NCBI GenBank assembly: GCA_017531485.1
Contig: JAFXKY010000026.1
Coordinates: forward strand, 1 to 64,000
Origin: Eubacteriaceae bacterium
GTDB taxonomy: Bacteria; Bacillota; Clostridia; Eubacteriales; Anaerofustaceae
DNA: 64,000 bases
Reading direction: 5' to 3'
In this document: in pieces, positions 7,303-14,607 of the stretch
How positions within the stretch are numbered: the stretch's first letter is position 1
How the letters are laid out: the number at the start of each line of letters is the position of its first letter
The notes under the pieces: model-generated
What the model saw: only the letters and a program-made list of their open reading frames with translations
What the model was told of the DNA's origin: nothing
The model's database searches: none
Position numbers and translations under genes: made by a program

Positions 7303-8208
7303 ATGAATACACAAAAGATATACAAGGAATATTTATCAACTTCGGAAATAAACACAGATATACTCGCTTCATTTCCTGATGAAGCATCAAAAATACGCGC
7401 TATGGCGGAAATAATCATTTCCGGCAACGTCACCGATGCGGTATTTGCGGAAAAATACATGAGAGCTCTCGGTTATGACGCGCAGGCATCCGATCTCGCA
7501 GTAAAATTCCTTTCACTTACAGATGACAAACGCGCAGCAAAGGTATTTTCCGGCGATGTGGCGGTAAGGGAGGCGGTAATAAATCATTATTGTTCGGTAA
7601 TGGCGAACTTCATCGTCTTCTCTACGGCACAGAGAAAGAATCTCAAGGACACGGCTTCATACAACCGTCATATTGACAAGGCTCTTCCGGAAATGTGTGA
7701 ATCGCTGACTGTTCTGTTTGAGCTCGGCGCAAACGAAGGGGAATATCTCACTTCTCTTGACAAATATTTTGAGTTCACCTATTACGTCAACACCCCCGAT
7801 TCATGGAAGCTGTTCAACAGTCTTTATGTATATGATGATTTCAGAAAGTATGTAGAGTCCATAAAAGACAAATTCCTCGGAATATATCTCAGAAGTGCGC
7901 TTTTGCCGGAGGCGGTGGAAGTATTCATTCTTGAGGGGGATGAAAAATTTACTGAAGCGTTCATAACCGCAGTATCCGAGCTTGCATCGGAAAACATTTC
8001 TCAGGCGAGAAAGACATATTCAAAAGCCGTCACCGTCGAAAATGATGAAAATTTCATTGAAAACATGATCGATCTTTATGACGGAATGAAATACAAAAAC
8101 GCCATAGCTCATTTCAAGGCAAACAGCGGCAAGTTCCATCTCTCTGCGCTTTCTCACGCGAAGGATTATTACGAATACGAAGAAAGCCCGCGCGCGAAGG
8201 AGTTTTAA
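7303..8208 (+). CDS. Hypothetical protein, helical, 301 residues
   Basis: Not recognised. The protein appears soluble and almost entirely alpha-helical, with short leucine/alanine-rich repeating helices reminiscent of TPR- or HEAT-like folds. No signal peptide, membrane segment or catalytic motif is visible. A strong GCGGAGG ribosome-binding site precedes the ATG and a TATAAT box lies about 40 bases upstream. The next gene starts with GTG directly after its stop TAA, so the two form an operon with a P-loop kinase-like protein. The conserved gene pair may act together, but no function can be assigned from sequence alone. Confidence 0.75.
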   Translation: MNTQKIYKEYLSTSEINTDILASFPDEASKIRAMAEIIISGNVTDAVFAEKYMRALGYDAQASDLAVKFLSLTDDKRAAKVFSGDVAVREAVINHYCSVMANFIVFSTAQRKNLKDTASYNRHIDKALPEMCESLTVLFELGANEGEYLTSLDKYFEFTYYVNTPDSWKLFNSLYVYDDFRKYVESIKDKFLGIYLRSALLPEAVEVFILEGDEKFTEAFITAVSELASENISQARKTYSKAVTVENDENFIENMIDLYDGMKYKNAIAHFKANSGKFHLSALSHAKDYYEYEESPRAKEF

Positions 8209-8856
8209 GTGGGGAAATATGATAACGTATATTTCGTAACGGGGACGGCATACGCCGGAAAATCCACTCTCGTCAAAAACCTCGCGGAGAAATATAACGG
8301 AATATTATGCGAGGAGAATTATCACGACAGATTCTTCCCTTCCCCGGACAAAGATGAGTTTCCGAATCTCGCGTACACGGCGGGGCTTACGGACTGGCAT
8401 GATTTCATAAGAAGGACGCCTGATGAGTATGAAGCGTGGATCGACGGAGTGTCAAAGGAGTGTGAGATACTGGAACTGAGGATACTTGAAGGACTCTCTG
8501 CGCAGGAAAGGCCCGTATTCGTAGACACGAACGTTTCCGTATCGACCTTAAAAGAGATCTCCGACGAAAAGCACGTTCTCATCATGCTTGCGCCGCCGGA
8601 GATATCCGTAAAGAATTTCTTTGATCGTCCCGACAAGGAAAAGCAGTTTTTATACCGGCTTATCCTTGAAGAAGATGATGTGGATTTTGCCATGGAGAAT
8701 TTCAGGCAGTGTCTTGCGAGAATAAATTCCCCCGGGCGACATGAAGCTTTCCGCAACTGCGGCTTCAGTGTGATCCTCAGGGATGAAGAAAGGACCCAGG
8801 AAGAAACAGTATCTCTTGCGGAAAAATATCTCGATCTGGAAAAATGGATGAAATAA
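8209..8856 (+). CDS. P-loop nucleotide-binding protein (kinase-like)
   Basis: The 215-residue protein starts at GTG immediately after the preceding stop codon. VYFVTGTAYAGKST (residues 7-20) contains a Walker A loop of the form GxxxxGKST following a beta strand, as in small-molecule kinases such as shikimate, adenylate or gluconate kinase. FVDTNVS near residue 105 could be a Walker B-like strand, and a basic segment RDEERTQEE lies near the end. I see no specific substrate signature. A terminator follows within 10 bases. The tight pairing with the upstream helical protein suggests a shared function. Family assignment beyond P-loop NTPase is not secure. Confidence 0.8.
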   Translation: MGKYDNVYFVTGTAYAGKSTLVKNLAEKYNGILCEENYHDRFFPSPDKDEFPNLAYTAGLTDWHDFIRRTPDEYEAWIDGVSKECEILELRILEGLSAQERPVFVDTNVSVSTLKEISDEKHVLIMLAPPEISVKNFFDRPDKEKQFLYRLILEEDDVDFAMENFRQCLARINSPGRHEAFRNCGFSVILRDEERTQEETVSLAEKYLDLEKWMK

Positions 8857-8861
8857 AAATC

Positions 8862-8890
8862 ACAGACCGCATATAATGCGGTCTGTTTTT
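8862..8890 (+). terminator. Intrinsic terminator
   Basis: ACAGACCGCAT pairs with ATGCGGTCTGT and is followed by TTTTT. It closes the two-gene unit 7303-8856. Confidence 0.9.
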
Positions 8891-8908
8891 GGGTGCGAAA
8901 CTTCAGCT

Positions 8909-9571
8909 TCAGCACATATCGTCGGGATAAAACTGCGGAAACGGGGTGAGGGTCTCGTCAAGAAACGTTTCGCAGAAATTTTCTTCGCACTGTTCGTCGC
9001 ATCCTGAGTTGAACTCACAGAAACCGTAGTTGGGGATGCGGAGAGAAACGTCGGATGTGACTCTCACCACGAGGAATACTCCGAGGCTTACAGTGATGAC
9101 TTCTCCCCTGCAGCCGCTTACACAGCCCGTTTCGATATACGTTTCCGCCTGAACATCAAATCTTCCCTGCCTGAGGAATTCTTTCGGTGCATAGACCACA
9201 CCTGTGACTTTAATTTTGATATGATTGTCGCACTGCACAACGCCCGAACATATCGGATGAGCAGGAAGGGCAAAGATGCGTTTATCGCATTTTCTTTTAA
9301 GTACCACATATACCGGGACGGAAACGATGATATTCACTCTTGCGTAATTGTCGTCTTTTTCCGTAAGGACAGCTTCCCCTTCGCAGGGATGAACCTCTGC
9401 TTTTCCGAACTGAGTGTGCAGGAAAACATAATCATCCAGACATCCGCCGGGAAGCTGCACTTCGAACGGAGTATTTTCAAGGCACTCCCTTTTTGAAAAT
9501 GCGTCGTATACTTTTTTGACCACAAGGCAGTCCACTCCCCTGAGGCAGTTTATGGTAATGTTATCGTCCAT
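8909..9571 (-). CDS. Cys-rich protein, possibly spore-coat/exosporium related
   Basis: The 220-residue protein has twelve or more cysteines spread over its length, no signal peptide and no membrane segment. Its beginning (NCLRGVDCLVVKKVYDAFSKRECLEN) resembles a group of uncharacterised clostridial proteins in which a Val-Tyr/Phe-Asp motif precedes a Lys-Asp/Glu-Cys-Leu motif, often found in spore-forming species. The middle contains beta-strand-like segments (RVNIIVSVPVYVVL, VITVSLGVFLVVRV). The C-terminal tail is acidic and Cys-rich. A structural role in the spore surface is a guess from that resemblance; a metal-binding role is also possible. The gene is monocistronic, divergent from glpK, with AAGGAGC upstream of the ATG. 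Confidence 0.65.
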   Translation of the reverse strand: MDDNITINCLRGVDCLVVKKVYDAFSKRECLENTPFEVQLPGGCLDDYVFLHTQFGKAEVHPCEGEAVLTEKDDNYARVNIIVSVPVYVVLKRKCDKRIFALPAHPICSGVVQCDNHIKIKVTGVVYAPKEFLRQGRFDVQAETYIETGCVSGCRGEVITVSLGVFLVVRVTSDVSLRIPNYGFCEFNSGCDEQCEENFCETFLDETLTPFPQFYPDDMC

Positions 9572-9646
9572 TTATTAACGGCTCCTTTCTTGTTATGTTA
9601 CATAATATGAATTCTGCTTATTCTTGTGACATTTACGGCTTAACAT

Positions 9647-9675
9647 TTGCAATATGAGAAAATTTGGCTTATAAT
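9647..9675 (+). promoter_or_regulatory. Promoter of glpK
   Basis: TTGCAA, 17-bp spacer, TATAAT, ending 36 bases before the glpK start codon. No catabolite-repression palindrome was recognised in the short upstream gap. Confidence 0.7.
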
Positions 9676-9711
9676 GTAATAAAGAATACGATTCGTGATG
9701 CGGAGGAAGAT

Positions 9712-11193
9712 ATGAAATACATACTCGCCCTCGATCAGGGCACAACAAGCTGCAGAAGCATCATTTTCAATGAATACTTTGAAATGATCTCAATGGCTCA
9801 GGAAGAATTCACACAGATATACCCTCACCCGACGTGGGTGGAACATGACGGAGAAGAAATTCTCCGCACACAGATAAAGACATTAAAGGACGTAATAAAG
9901 CGTTCCGGCATCGACGTTTCCGAAATCTCATCAATCGGCATCACCAACCAGCGTGAGAGCACTATCGTATGGGACAGGGAAACGGGCTGTCCGGTATATA
10001 ATTCAATCGTATGGCAGTGCAGAAGAACTGCGGATTATTGCGACGAGCTGGAAGAAAAAGGATATTCGGAATACATTAAAAACACCACCGGGCTTACCAT
10101 CGACGCATATTTTTCCGCAACGAAGATAAAATGGATCCTTGAAAACGTTCCGGGAGCAAAGGCACTCGCAAAGGAAGGCCGCCTCGCATTCGGAACAATG
10201 GACAGCTGGCTTATTTACAATCTCAGCGGCAAAAAAGACCACATCACGGATTATACCAACGCATCAAGGACCATGCTTTATGACATAAACAACTTATGCT
10301 GGGATGAAAAGCTGCTTGAAATAATGGATATCCCCGCATCAATGATGCCGACGGTGGTTTCTTCAAGCGGAGAGCTTTCATATCTTGATGAAAGCATCCT
10401 CGGAAGAAGTATCCCCATTACGGGAATCGCCGGAGATCAGCAGTCCGCCCTTTTCGGACAGGGATGCGTGACATACGGAGATGTAAAGAACACATACGGC
10501 ACGGGATGTTTCCTTCTTGCAAACACGCTTGATGAAAAGATCGACTCAAAGTGCGGTCTTGTTTCGACGCTTGCATGCAAGGATGACGGAAGTGTATGTT
10601 ATGCGCTTGAAGGAAGCGTATTTATCGCAGGCGCCCTCATACAGTGGCTCCGCGACGAAATGGGGCTCATTCACTCAGCGGCAGAGTCGGAATATTACGC
10701 GAATCTCGTTGACGGCTCCGACGGAGTATATATCGTGCCGGCATTTTCAGGCCTCGGCGCTCCGCACTGGGACATGAGGGCAAAAGCAATAATCACAGGT
10801 CTCAGCCGCGGTTCAAACAAAAACCACCTCATCAGGGCATCTCTGGAAGCAATCGCATTCCAGCTCAACGACCTTCTGACTGCGCTCAGGGAAGATCTCG
10901 GAGAGAACATCGCGGTTCTTAAAGCCGACGGAGGAGCGTGTGCCAACGATCTTCTCATGCAGCTTACGGCAGATATAGCAGCAATTACCGTTGACCGCCC
11001 GAAAAACATAGAATCCACAGCTCTTGGTGCAGCAATGCTTGCAGCGATCGGATGCGGAATGTATAATAGTGTGAGTGATATGCCCTCAAGGGTAACAGAC
11101 AAGAAATTTTATGCGGGATATTCTCCCGAAAAGAGAGAAACTCTTCTCAAAGGATGGAATGAGGCGGTAAAGATGTGCCGTTCTCACGAATAG
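9712..11193 (+). CDS. glpK: Glycerol kinase
   Basis: GlpK phosphorylates glycerol with ATP to sn-glycerol-3-phosphate in the cytoplasm. The 493-residue protein is of standard length for the FGGY carbohydrate kinase family. The N-terminal DQGTTSCRS contains the phosphate-binding loop. ITNQRES, VWQCRRT, GTMDSWL and GITGIAGDQQ-type blocks line the glycerol site, and YGTGCF and ADGGACAN form the second ATP-binding region. The ATG at 9712 is chosen because CGGAGGAAG precedes it; an in-frame ATG further upstream overlaps the promoter. No glpF or glpD lies adjacent, unlike many Firmicutes. It is followed 9 bases later by rseC-like and ung, which may be cotranscribed but are functionally unrelated. 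Confidence 0.97.
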   Translation: MKYILALDQGTTSCRSIIFNEYFEMISMAQEEFTQIYPHPTWVEHDGEEILRTQIKTLKDVIKRSGIDVSEISSIGITNQRESTIVWDRETGCPVYNSIVWQCRRTADYCDELEEKGYSEYIKNTTGLTIDAYFSATKIKWILENVPGAKALAKEGRLAFGTMDSWLIYNLSGKKDHITDYTNASRTMLYDINNLCWDEKLLEIMDIPASMMPTVVSSSGELSYLDESILGRSIPITGIAGDQQSALFGQGCVTYGDVKNTYGTGCFLLANTLDEKIDSKCGLVSTLACKDDGSVCYALEGSVFIAGALIQWLRDEMGLIHSAAESEYYANLVDGSDGVYIVPAFSGLGAPHWDMRAKAIITGLSRGSNKNHLIRASLEAIAFQLNDLLTALREDLGENIAVLKADGGACANDLLMQLTADIAAITVDRPKNIESTALGAAMLAAIGCGMYNSVSDMPSRVTDKKFYAGYSPEKRETLLKGWNEAVKMCRSHE

Positions 11194-11202
11194 GAGGAAA
11201 CA

Positions 11203-11619
11203 ATGCGTGAAAAAGCACTCGTGACAAAATTAAAAGATAACAATATTGCGGTCGTTGAAGTAAAACGTTCGACGGCGTGCGAAAGCTGCGGAGCATGCAG
11301 CGTCGGAAAGGATAAGCTCATCGTTTCTGCGGAAGTTATAAACACCGTGGGCGCGCAGGTAGGCGATGAAGTGGATGTGGAAATGGAATTCTCGGGAGTT
11401 CTCGGCGCATCTTTCATTATGTACGGAACCATGTTTGCTTCTGTTATGGCAGGATGCATCCTCGGTTTTTACGGTCTTTCAAAATTAATACCCCTCAACG
11501 AAAACCTTCTCGGATTCATTACCGGAGCAGTATTCCTCGGAATCGACTTCCTCGTAATAAAAGCACTTGACAAGAAGGGCACTTTCGGAGAAAAATTCAA
11601 GATCAGGATCATTGACTGA
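11203..11619 (+). CDS. RseC/SoxR-reducing-system family membrane protein
   Basis: The 138-residue protein has an N-terminal cytoplasmic part with a cysteine cluster (C26, C29, C32 in [12 protein letters not shown]) and two transmembrane helices at about 66-88 and 95-117. This is the layout of the RseC/MucC family. In proteobacteria RseC is tied to the sigma-E and SoxR-reducing systems, and in anaerobes such proteins often accompany Rnf complexes; no rnf gene is seen here. An iron-sulfur or redox-active role for the cysteines is plausible. The gene starts 9 bases after glpK with AGGAGG and its TGA overlaps the ung start (TGATG). Confidence 0.85.
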   Translation: MREKALVTKLKDNNIAVVEVKRSTACESCGACSVGKDKLIVSAEVINTVGAQVGDEVDVEMEFSGVLGASFIMYGTMFASVMAGCILGFYGLSKLIPLNENLLGFITGAVFLGIDFLVIKALDKKGTFGEKFKIRIID

Positions 11620-12290
11620 TGGCAGTTTTGTTTGAAAACGACTGGGGCGAAATACTCAGGGAAGAATTCGAAAAGGATTATTACAAGACTCTCAGGGTGA
11701 ATCTCGCGGCGGAATATAAAAACCATCAGGTATTTCCCGATATGTACGACATATTCAACGCGTTTCACCTTACGTCCTTCGAAGACACAAAGGTCGTCAT
11801 CCTCGGGCAGGACCCGTATCATGATGACATGCAGGCGCACGGGCTGAGTTTTTCCGTAATGAAGGGAGTGGACATTCCGCCGTCGCTGAGAAACATATAC
11901 AAGGAACTCAATGAAGACCTTGGTTGCGACATACCTCAGCACGGATGTCTTGTAAAGTGGGCGGAAGAAGGGGTGCTTCTTCTGAACAGCGTACTCACCG
12001 TACGCGCACATCAGGCCGCATCCCACAAAAACCTCGGCTGGCAGAATTTTACGGACAGCGTCATTTCAATTCTCAATGACCGCGAAAAGCCGGTGGTATT
12101 TATATTATGGGGAGCTTATGCGCAGAGCAAGGAAGTTCTCATCACATCCCCTCAGCATCTCATAATCAAATCCCCTCATCCTTCTCCCCTCTCCGCGTCA
12201 AGAGGATTCTTCGGGAGCAGACCGTTTTCGAAAGCAAATGATTTTCTTATTAAAAACGGATTTTCGCCCATAGACTGGCAGATAGATTAA
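11619..12290 (+). CDS. ung: Uracil-DNA glycosylase, family 1
   Basis: Removes uracil from DNA arising by cytosine deamination or dUMP misincorporation. The 223-residue protein is standard in length. The water-activating motif GQDPYHDD is at 63-70 with catalytic Asp65. The uracil-binding phenylalanine lies in LSFSV and the DNA-intercalation loop is [18 protein letters not shown] near residue 188. [14 protein letters not shown] is another conserved block. Translation couples to the preceding gene through the TGATG overlap. There is no sign of unusual composition. Confidence 0.97.
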   Translation: MAVLFENDWGEILREEFEKDYYKTLRVNLAAEYKNHQVFPDMYDIFNAFHLTSFEDTKVVILGQDPYHDDMQAHGLSFSVMKGVDIPPSLRNIYKELNEDLGCDIPQHGCLVKWAEEGVLLLNSVLTVRAHQAASHKNLGWQNFTDSVISILNDREKPVVFILWGAYAQSKEVLITSPQHLIIKSPHPSPLSASRGFFGSRPFSKANDFLIKNGFSPIDWQID

Positions 12291-12308
12291 AAAAGTGAAA
12301 TTTGGGTA

Positions 12309-12336
12309 TTGACTTTTTGTCGCAATTATGTATAAT
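12309..12336 (+). promoter_or_regulatory. Promoter of tRNA-Glu
   Basis: TTGACT, 16-bp spacer, TATAAT, with the -10 box ending 13 bases before the tRNA. Confidence 0.85.
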
Positions 12337-12349
12337 TAGAAAAGTCAGT

Positions 12350-12424
12350 GGCCCCTTGGTCAAGCGGTTAAGACATCGCCCTTTCACGGCGGTAACAGGG
12401 GTTCGATTCCCCTAGGGGTCACCA
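12350..12424 (+). tRNA. tRNA-Glu (anticodon UUC)
   Basis: A complete cloverleaf. The acceptor stem GGCCCCT pairs with AGGGGTC, including one G-U pair. The anticodon loop is CTTTCAC with anticodon TTC, and the T arm is CAGGGGTTCGATTCCCCT. The 3' CCA is encoded. A single tRNA with its own promoter and terminator. Confidence 0.97.
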
Positions 12425-12442
12425 TTCAAATCGAACAGAATC

Positions 12443-12468
12443 AAGACATCGTAAGATGTCTTTTTTTT
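12443..12468 (+). terminator. Terminator after tRNA-Glu
   Basis: AAGACATC, 4-base loop, GATGTCTT, then T8. Confidence 0.9.
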
Positions 12469-12517
12469 ATTTTTCTCAGTTTTTTATTCTCATTATGCCA
12501 AACAGGCTCCGAAGAAA

Positions 12518-12542
12518 TAAAAAAGAACCGCTTTGCGGTTCT
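12518..12542 (-). terminator. Terminator of the DUF1129-like gene
   Basis: Minus strand: AGAACCG, 5-base loop, CGGTTCT, then T6, immediately after the stop codon of the gene at 12547. Confidence 0.85.
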
Positions 12543-12546
12543 ATGA

Positions 12547-13203
12547 TTACTTTTTACGTTTCCATTCAGTATAACTCTTTTCCCTGAGGATCGCTTTAAT
12601 CTTATTCGCGCCGAATCCGAGCAACGCAAAGGCTGCTGCAAGGATAAGGGGATTTACGTTTACGGCAAAATCTTCCACATTTTTGAAAATGATGTCAAAA
12701 GTGTTGTTCGCCGCCATATATACCATCGTGATAATAAGGATAAGTGTCATCTGCGAACGCATTTTTTTCTTCTGCAGATATATTATTGCAACAAGTCCCA
12801 CGACGAGGAGTATCCCCCATCTGACGAGGGAAAGAACAGACAAGGGCATTACCTTTCCGATAAACAGGGCGCCTGCCATGAATCCTGCGGCAAATACCCA
12901 TCCGAGGATGCCGAGAGCTTCGCAGACCGTTTCCGCCGGCTTCTTCTTAGGCTTTCCGTCGCAGAGTTTTTTGATATAGCCGTCCATATCCCCGCCGAAA
13001 AATTCTTCTTCCGCAAGGCCCTTTTTCTGTCCCCTGATGATCTCGTCCATGACTTTCATCATTACGTTCATATAAGAAAATGTATTCAGATTTTCTGAGG
13101 AAACGGCGCTGACAGCTTTTGAATAGAGCTTTGCGTGTTCCTTTGAGATCTGCTTTTGTTTTTCGTCAAATTTGTTGTTATATTCCTTAATGTTCGGTGC
13201 CAT
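12547..13203 (-). CDS. DUF1129-like integral membrane protein
   Basis: The 218-residue protein has a soluble N-terminal third and five or so hydrophobic segments in the C-terminal two thirds. The segment IIRGQKKGLAEEEFFGGDMDGYIKKL resembles the N-terminal signature of the DUF1129 family, where a QKKG...LFG-like motif precedes the membrane part. The start at 13203 is chosen because an AGGAGAAA ribosome-binding site precedes that ATG; the longer in-frame start 57 bases upstream has none. Function is unknown for the family. It stands alone between two terminators. Confidence 0.72.
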   Translation of the reverse strand: MAPNIKEYNNKFDEKQKQISKEHAKLYSKAVSAVSSENLNTFSYMNVMMKVMDEIIRGQKKGLAEEEFFGGDMDGYIKKLCDGKPKKKPAETVCEALGILGWVFAAGFMAGALFIGKVMPLSVLSLVRWGILLVVGLVAIIYLQKKKMRSQMTLILIITMVYMAANNTFDIIFKNVEDFAVNVNPLILAAAFALLGFGANKIKAILREKSYTEWKRKK

Positions 13204-13268
13204 TTTTTTCTCCTGTGTAAGTAATGGATAAATTATAGCACGAAAGATGAAAATATGCAAATTTGCAT

Positions 13269-13297
13269 ATAAAAATCCCTCACAGGGGTGAGGGGTG
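13269..13297 (-). terminator. Terminator of the coiled-coil membrane gene
   Basis: Minus strand: CCTCAC, CCCT loop, GTGAGG followed by GATTTTTAT, just past the stop codon at 13302. Confidence 0.7.
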
Positions 13298-13301
13298 AAT
13301 G

Positions 13302-14183
13302 TTATTTTAAGTAATTTGCCGCAGCAAAGTATGCAGTTGCTTTTGTGTTTGCTTCTATCATTTCGAGGTATGTATTTCTTTCTTCGTTTGATGCAATGAT
13401 ATTGTCAAGCTTTGCACGCATGGATTTTGCATGAGCTTGCTGTAATTGATGCGTTTTTCGCTGATTTGCAATCATAATTTGCTGATTAAGGATTGCTTGC
13501 GACTGTTGCTGAATAATCGTATCCAAACGAGACTTGATCTCTTCGAGAACGTAAAGTGTAAGAGCTCTTTCGAGGTCTGTGGATTGACTTGTTTTGAAGT
13601 AATCATAGAGATACACAGCGGCATAAAGGTTGCGGTATTGAGAAGGAATAATATTTACATTGTAAAACTCCCTCAAAAGATCTCTTGCTTTTTCCAAATC
13701 CCCAACGCATATTTTTCTCTGTGCTTCTAATTGAGGAACCATCGCTGTCAGCTTCTCGTTTTCAACAGCGTTCATTTTCACGGTAGCCAATGCCTTTTCG
13801 TAAGATTCCTTTTTCTCCTTATTCTCGATTTCTGTTACTTCCTTGCTCAGGTGAATATATCTGAAGAAACCAAAAGTTATGCCACCATAAAATAATGAAG
13901 CAAACACCTGGAACCCACCTAGGAAAGGATCCACGATGTAACTTATAATGCAAAGGACGCAAAAGACTAAAGATATACTCCCTAAGATTAATGCCACAGG
14001 ATGATTAAATACAGAAAAAGTTTCATAAACAGGTGGCTTTGGAGGCGTTGTGTTATAACCTCTTTTCATAGCATTTATTCTGTTGTGATGTTCGTTGTTC
14101 ATTTTACTTAGTTTCTCGGTTGCCAGATGAAGCGCACAAATACTCTCCAAATACGGCACCAAAAACTCTCTGTTGTAATTCAT
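13302..14183 (-). CDS. Hypothetical two-helix membrane protein with coiled coils
   Basis: Not recognised. The 293-residue protein has a soluble N-terminal part of about 60 residues and then two close hydrophobic segments (about 62-85 and 88-108). A long Glu/Lys/Gln-rich coiled-coil stretch follows (IENKEKKESYEKALATVK and QQQSQAILNQQIMIANQRKTH). The ATG at 14183 has GGAGG eight bases upstream; the alternative ATG at 14198 would overlap that site. It is divergent from a small XRE regulator, with about 145 AT-rich bases between them. Proteins of this appearance are common beside XRE regulators in accessory regions, but I know of no characterised member. Confidence 0.65.
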   Translation of the reverse strand: MNYNREFLVPYLESICALHLATEKLSKMNNEHHNRINAMKRGYNTTPPKPPVYETFSVFNHPVALILGSISLVFCVLCIISYIVDPFLGGFQVFASLFYGGITFGFFRYIHLSKEVTEIENKEKKESYEKALATVKMNAVENEKLTAMVPQLEAQRKICVGDLEKARDLLREFYNVNIIPSQYRNLYAAVYLYDYFKTSQSTDLERALTLYVLEEIKSRLDTIIQQQSQAILNQQIMIANQRKTHQLQQAHAKSMRAKLDNIIASNEERNTYLEMIEANTKATAYFAAANYLK

Positions 14184-14329
14184 AATGTAATCCTCCATTT
14201 AAAATATTACGGTTCATATCGCAAAGTTAATTATAAGGTTGATTTTGACACTTGTCAAGTTACAAATATTATTTTCCACGTTATGGATTATGTAAAAATA
14301 AACGGATATACTTTTTATGAGGTGGCAAC

Positions 14330-14554
14330 ATGAAGGATACTCATTACGGAAAATACCGTTCACTCGGTCTGAATATCGCATATTACAGAAAACAAAAAGG
14401 ATTTTCTCAGGAACAGCTTGCAGAGAAAATCGACATAAGCAGGACTCACATGAGCAGGATAGAAACTGCCGATTGTGCTGTATCACTCGATGTAATATTC
14501 GATATCTGTGAAGCTCTTGAAATTCCATCTTATAAAATTTTTAAATTCAGATAA
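14330..14554 (+). CDS. Small XRE-family helix-turn-helix regulator
   Basis: The 74-residue protein is essentially one Cro/CI-type HTH domain. LGLNIAYYRKQKGFSQEQLAEKI gives helices 1-2, ISRTHMSRIE gives the recognition helix, and LDVIFDICEALEI gives the last helices. There is no extra sensory domain. A GAGGTGG ribosome-binding site precedes the ATG. It is transcribed divergently from the coiled-coil membrane gene at 13302-14183, which it may control. It has its own terminator. It could be phage- or integrative-element-derived, but no integrase or att site is nearby. Confidence 0.9.
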   Translation: MKDTHYGKYRSLGLNIAYYRKQKGFSQEQLAEKIDISRTHMSRIETADCAVSLDVIFDICEALEIPSYKIFKFR

Positions 14555-14559
14555 TAAAT

Positions 14560-14587
14560 GTGGCACCTTTTCAGGTGCCACTGTTTT
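14560..14587 (+). terminator. Terminator of the XRE gene
   Basis: GTGGCACC, 6-base loop, GGTGCCAC, then TGTTTTT. Confidence 0.9.
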
Positions 14588-14607
14588 TATGGAAAATTAT
14601 GTATTAA

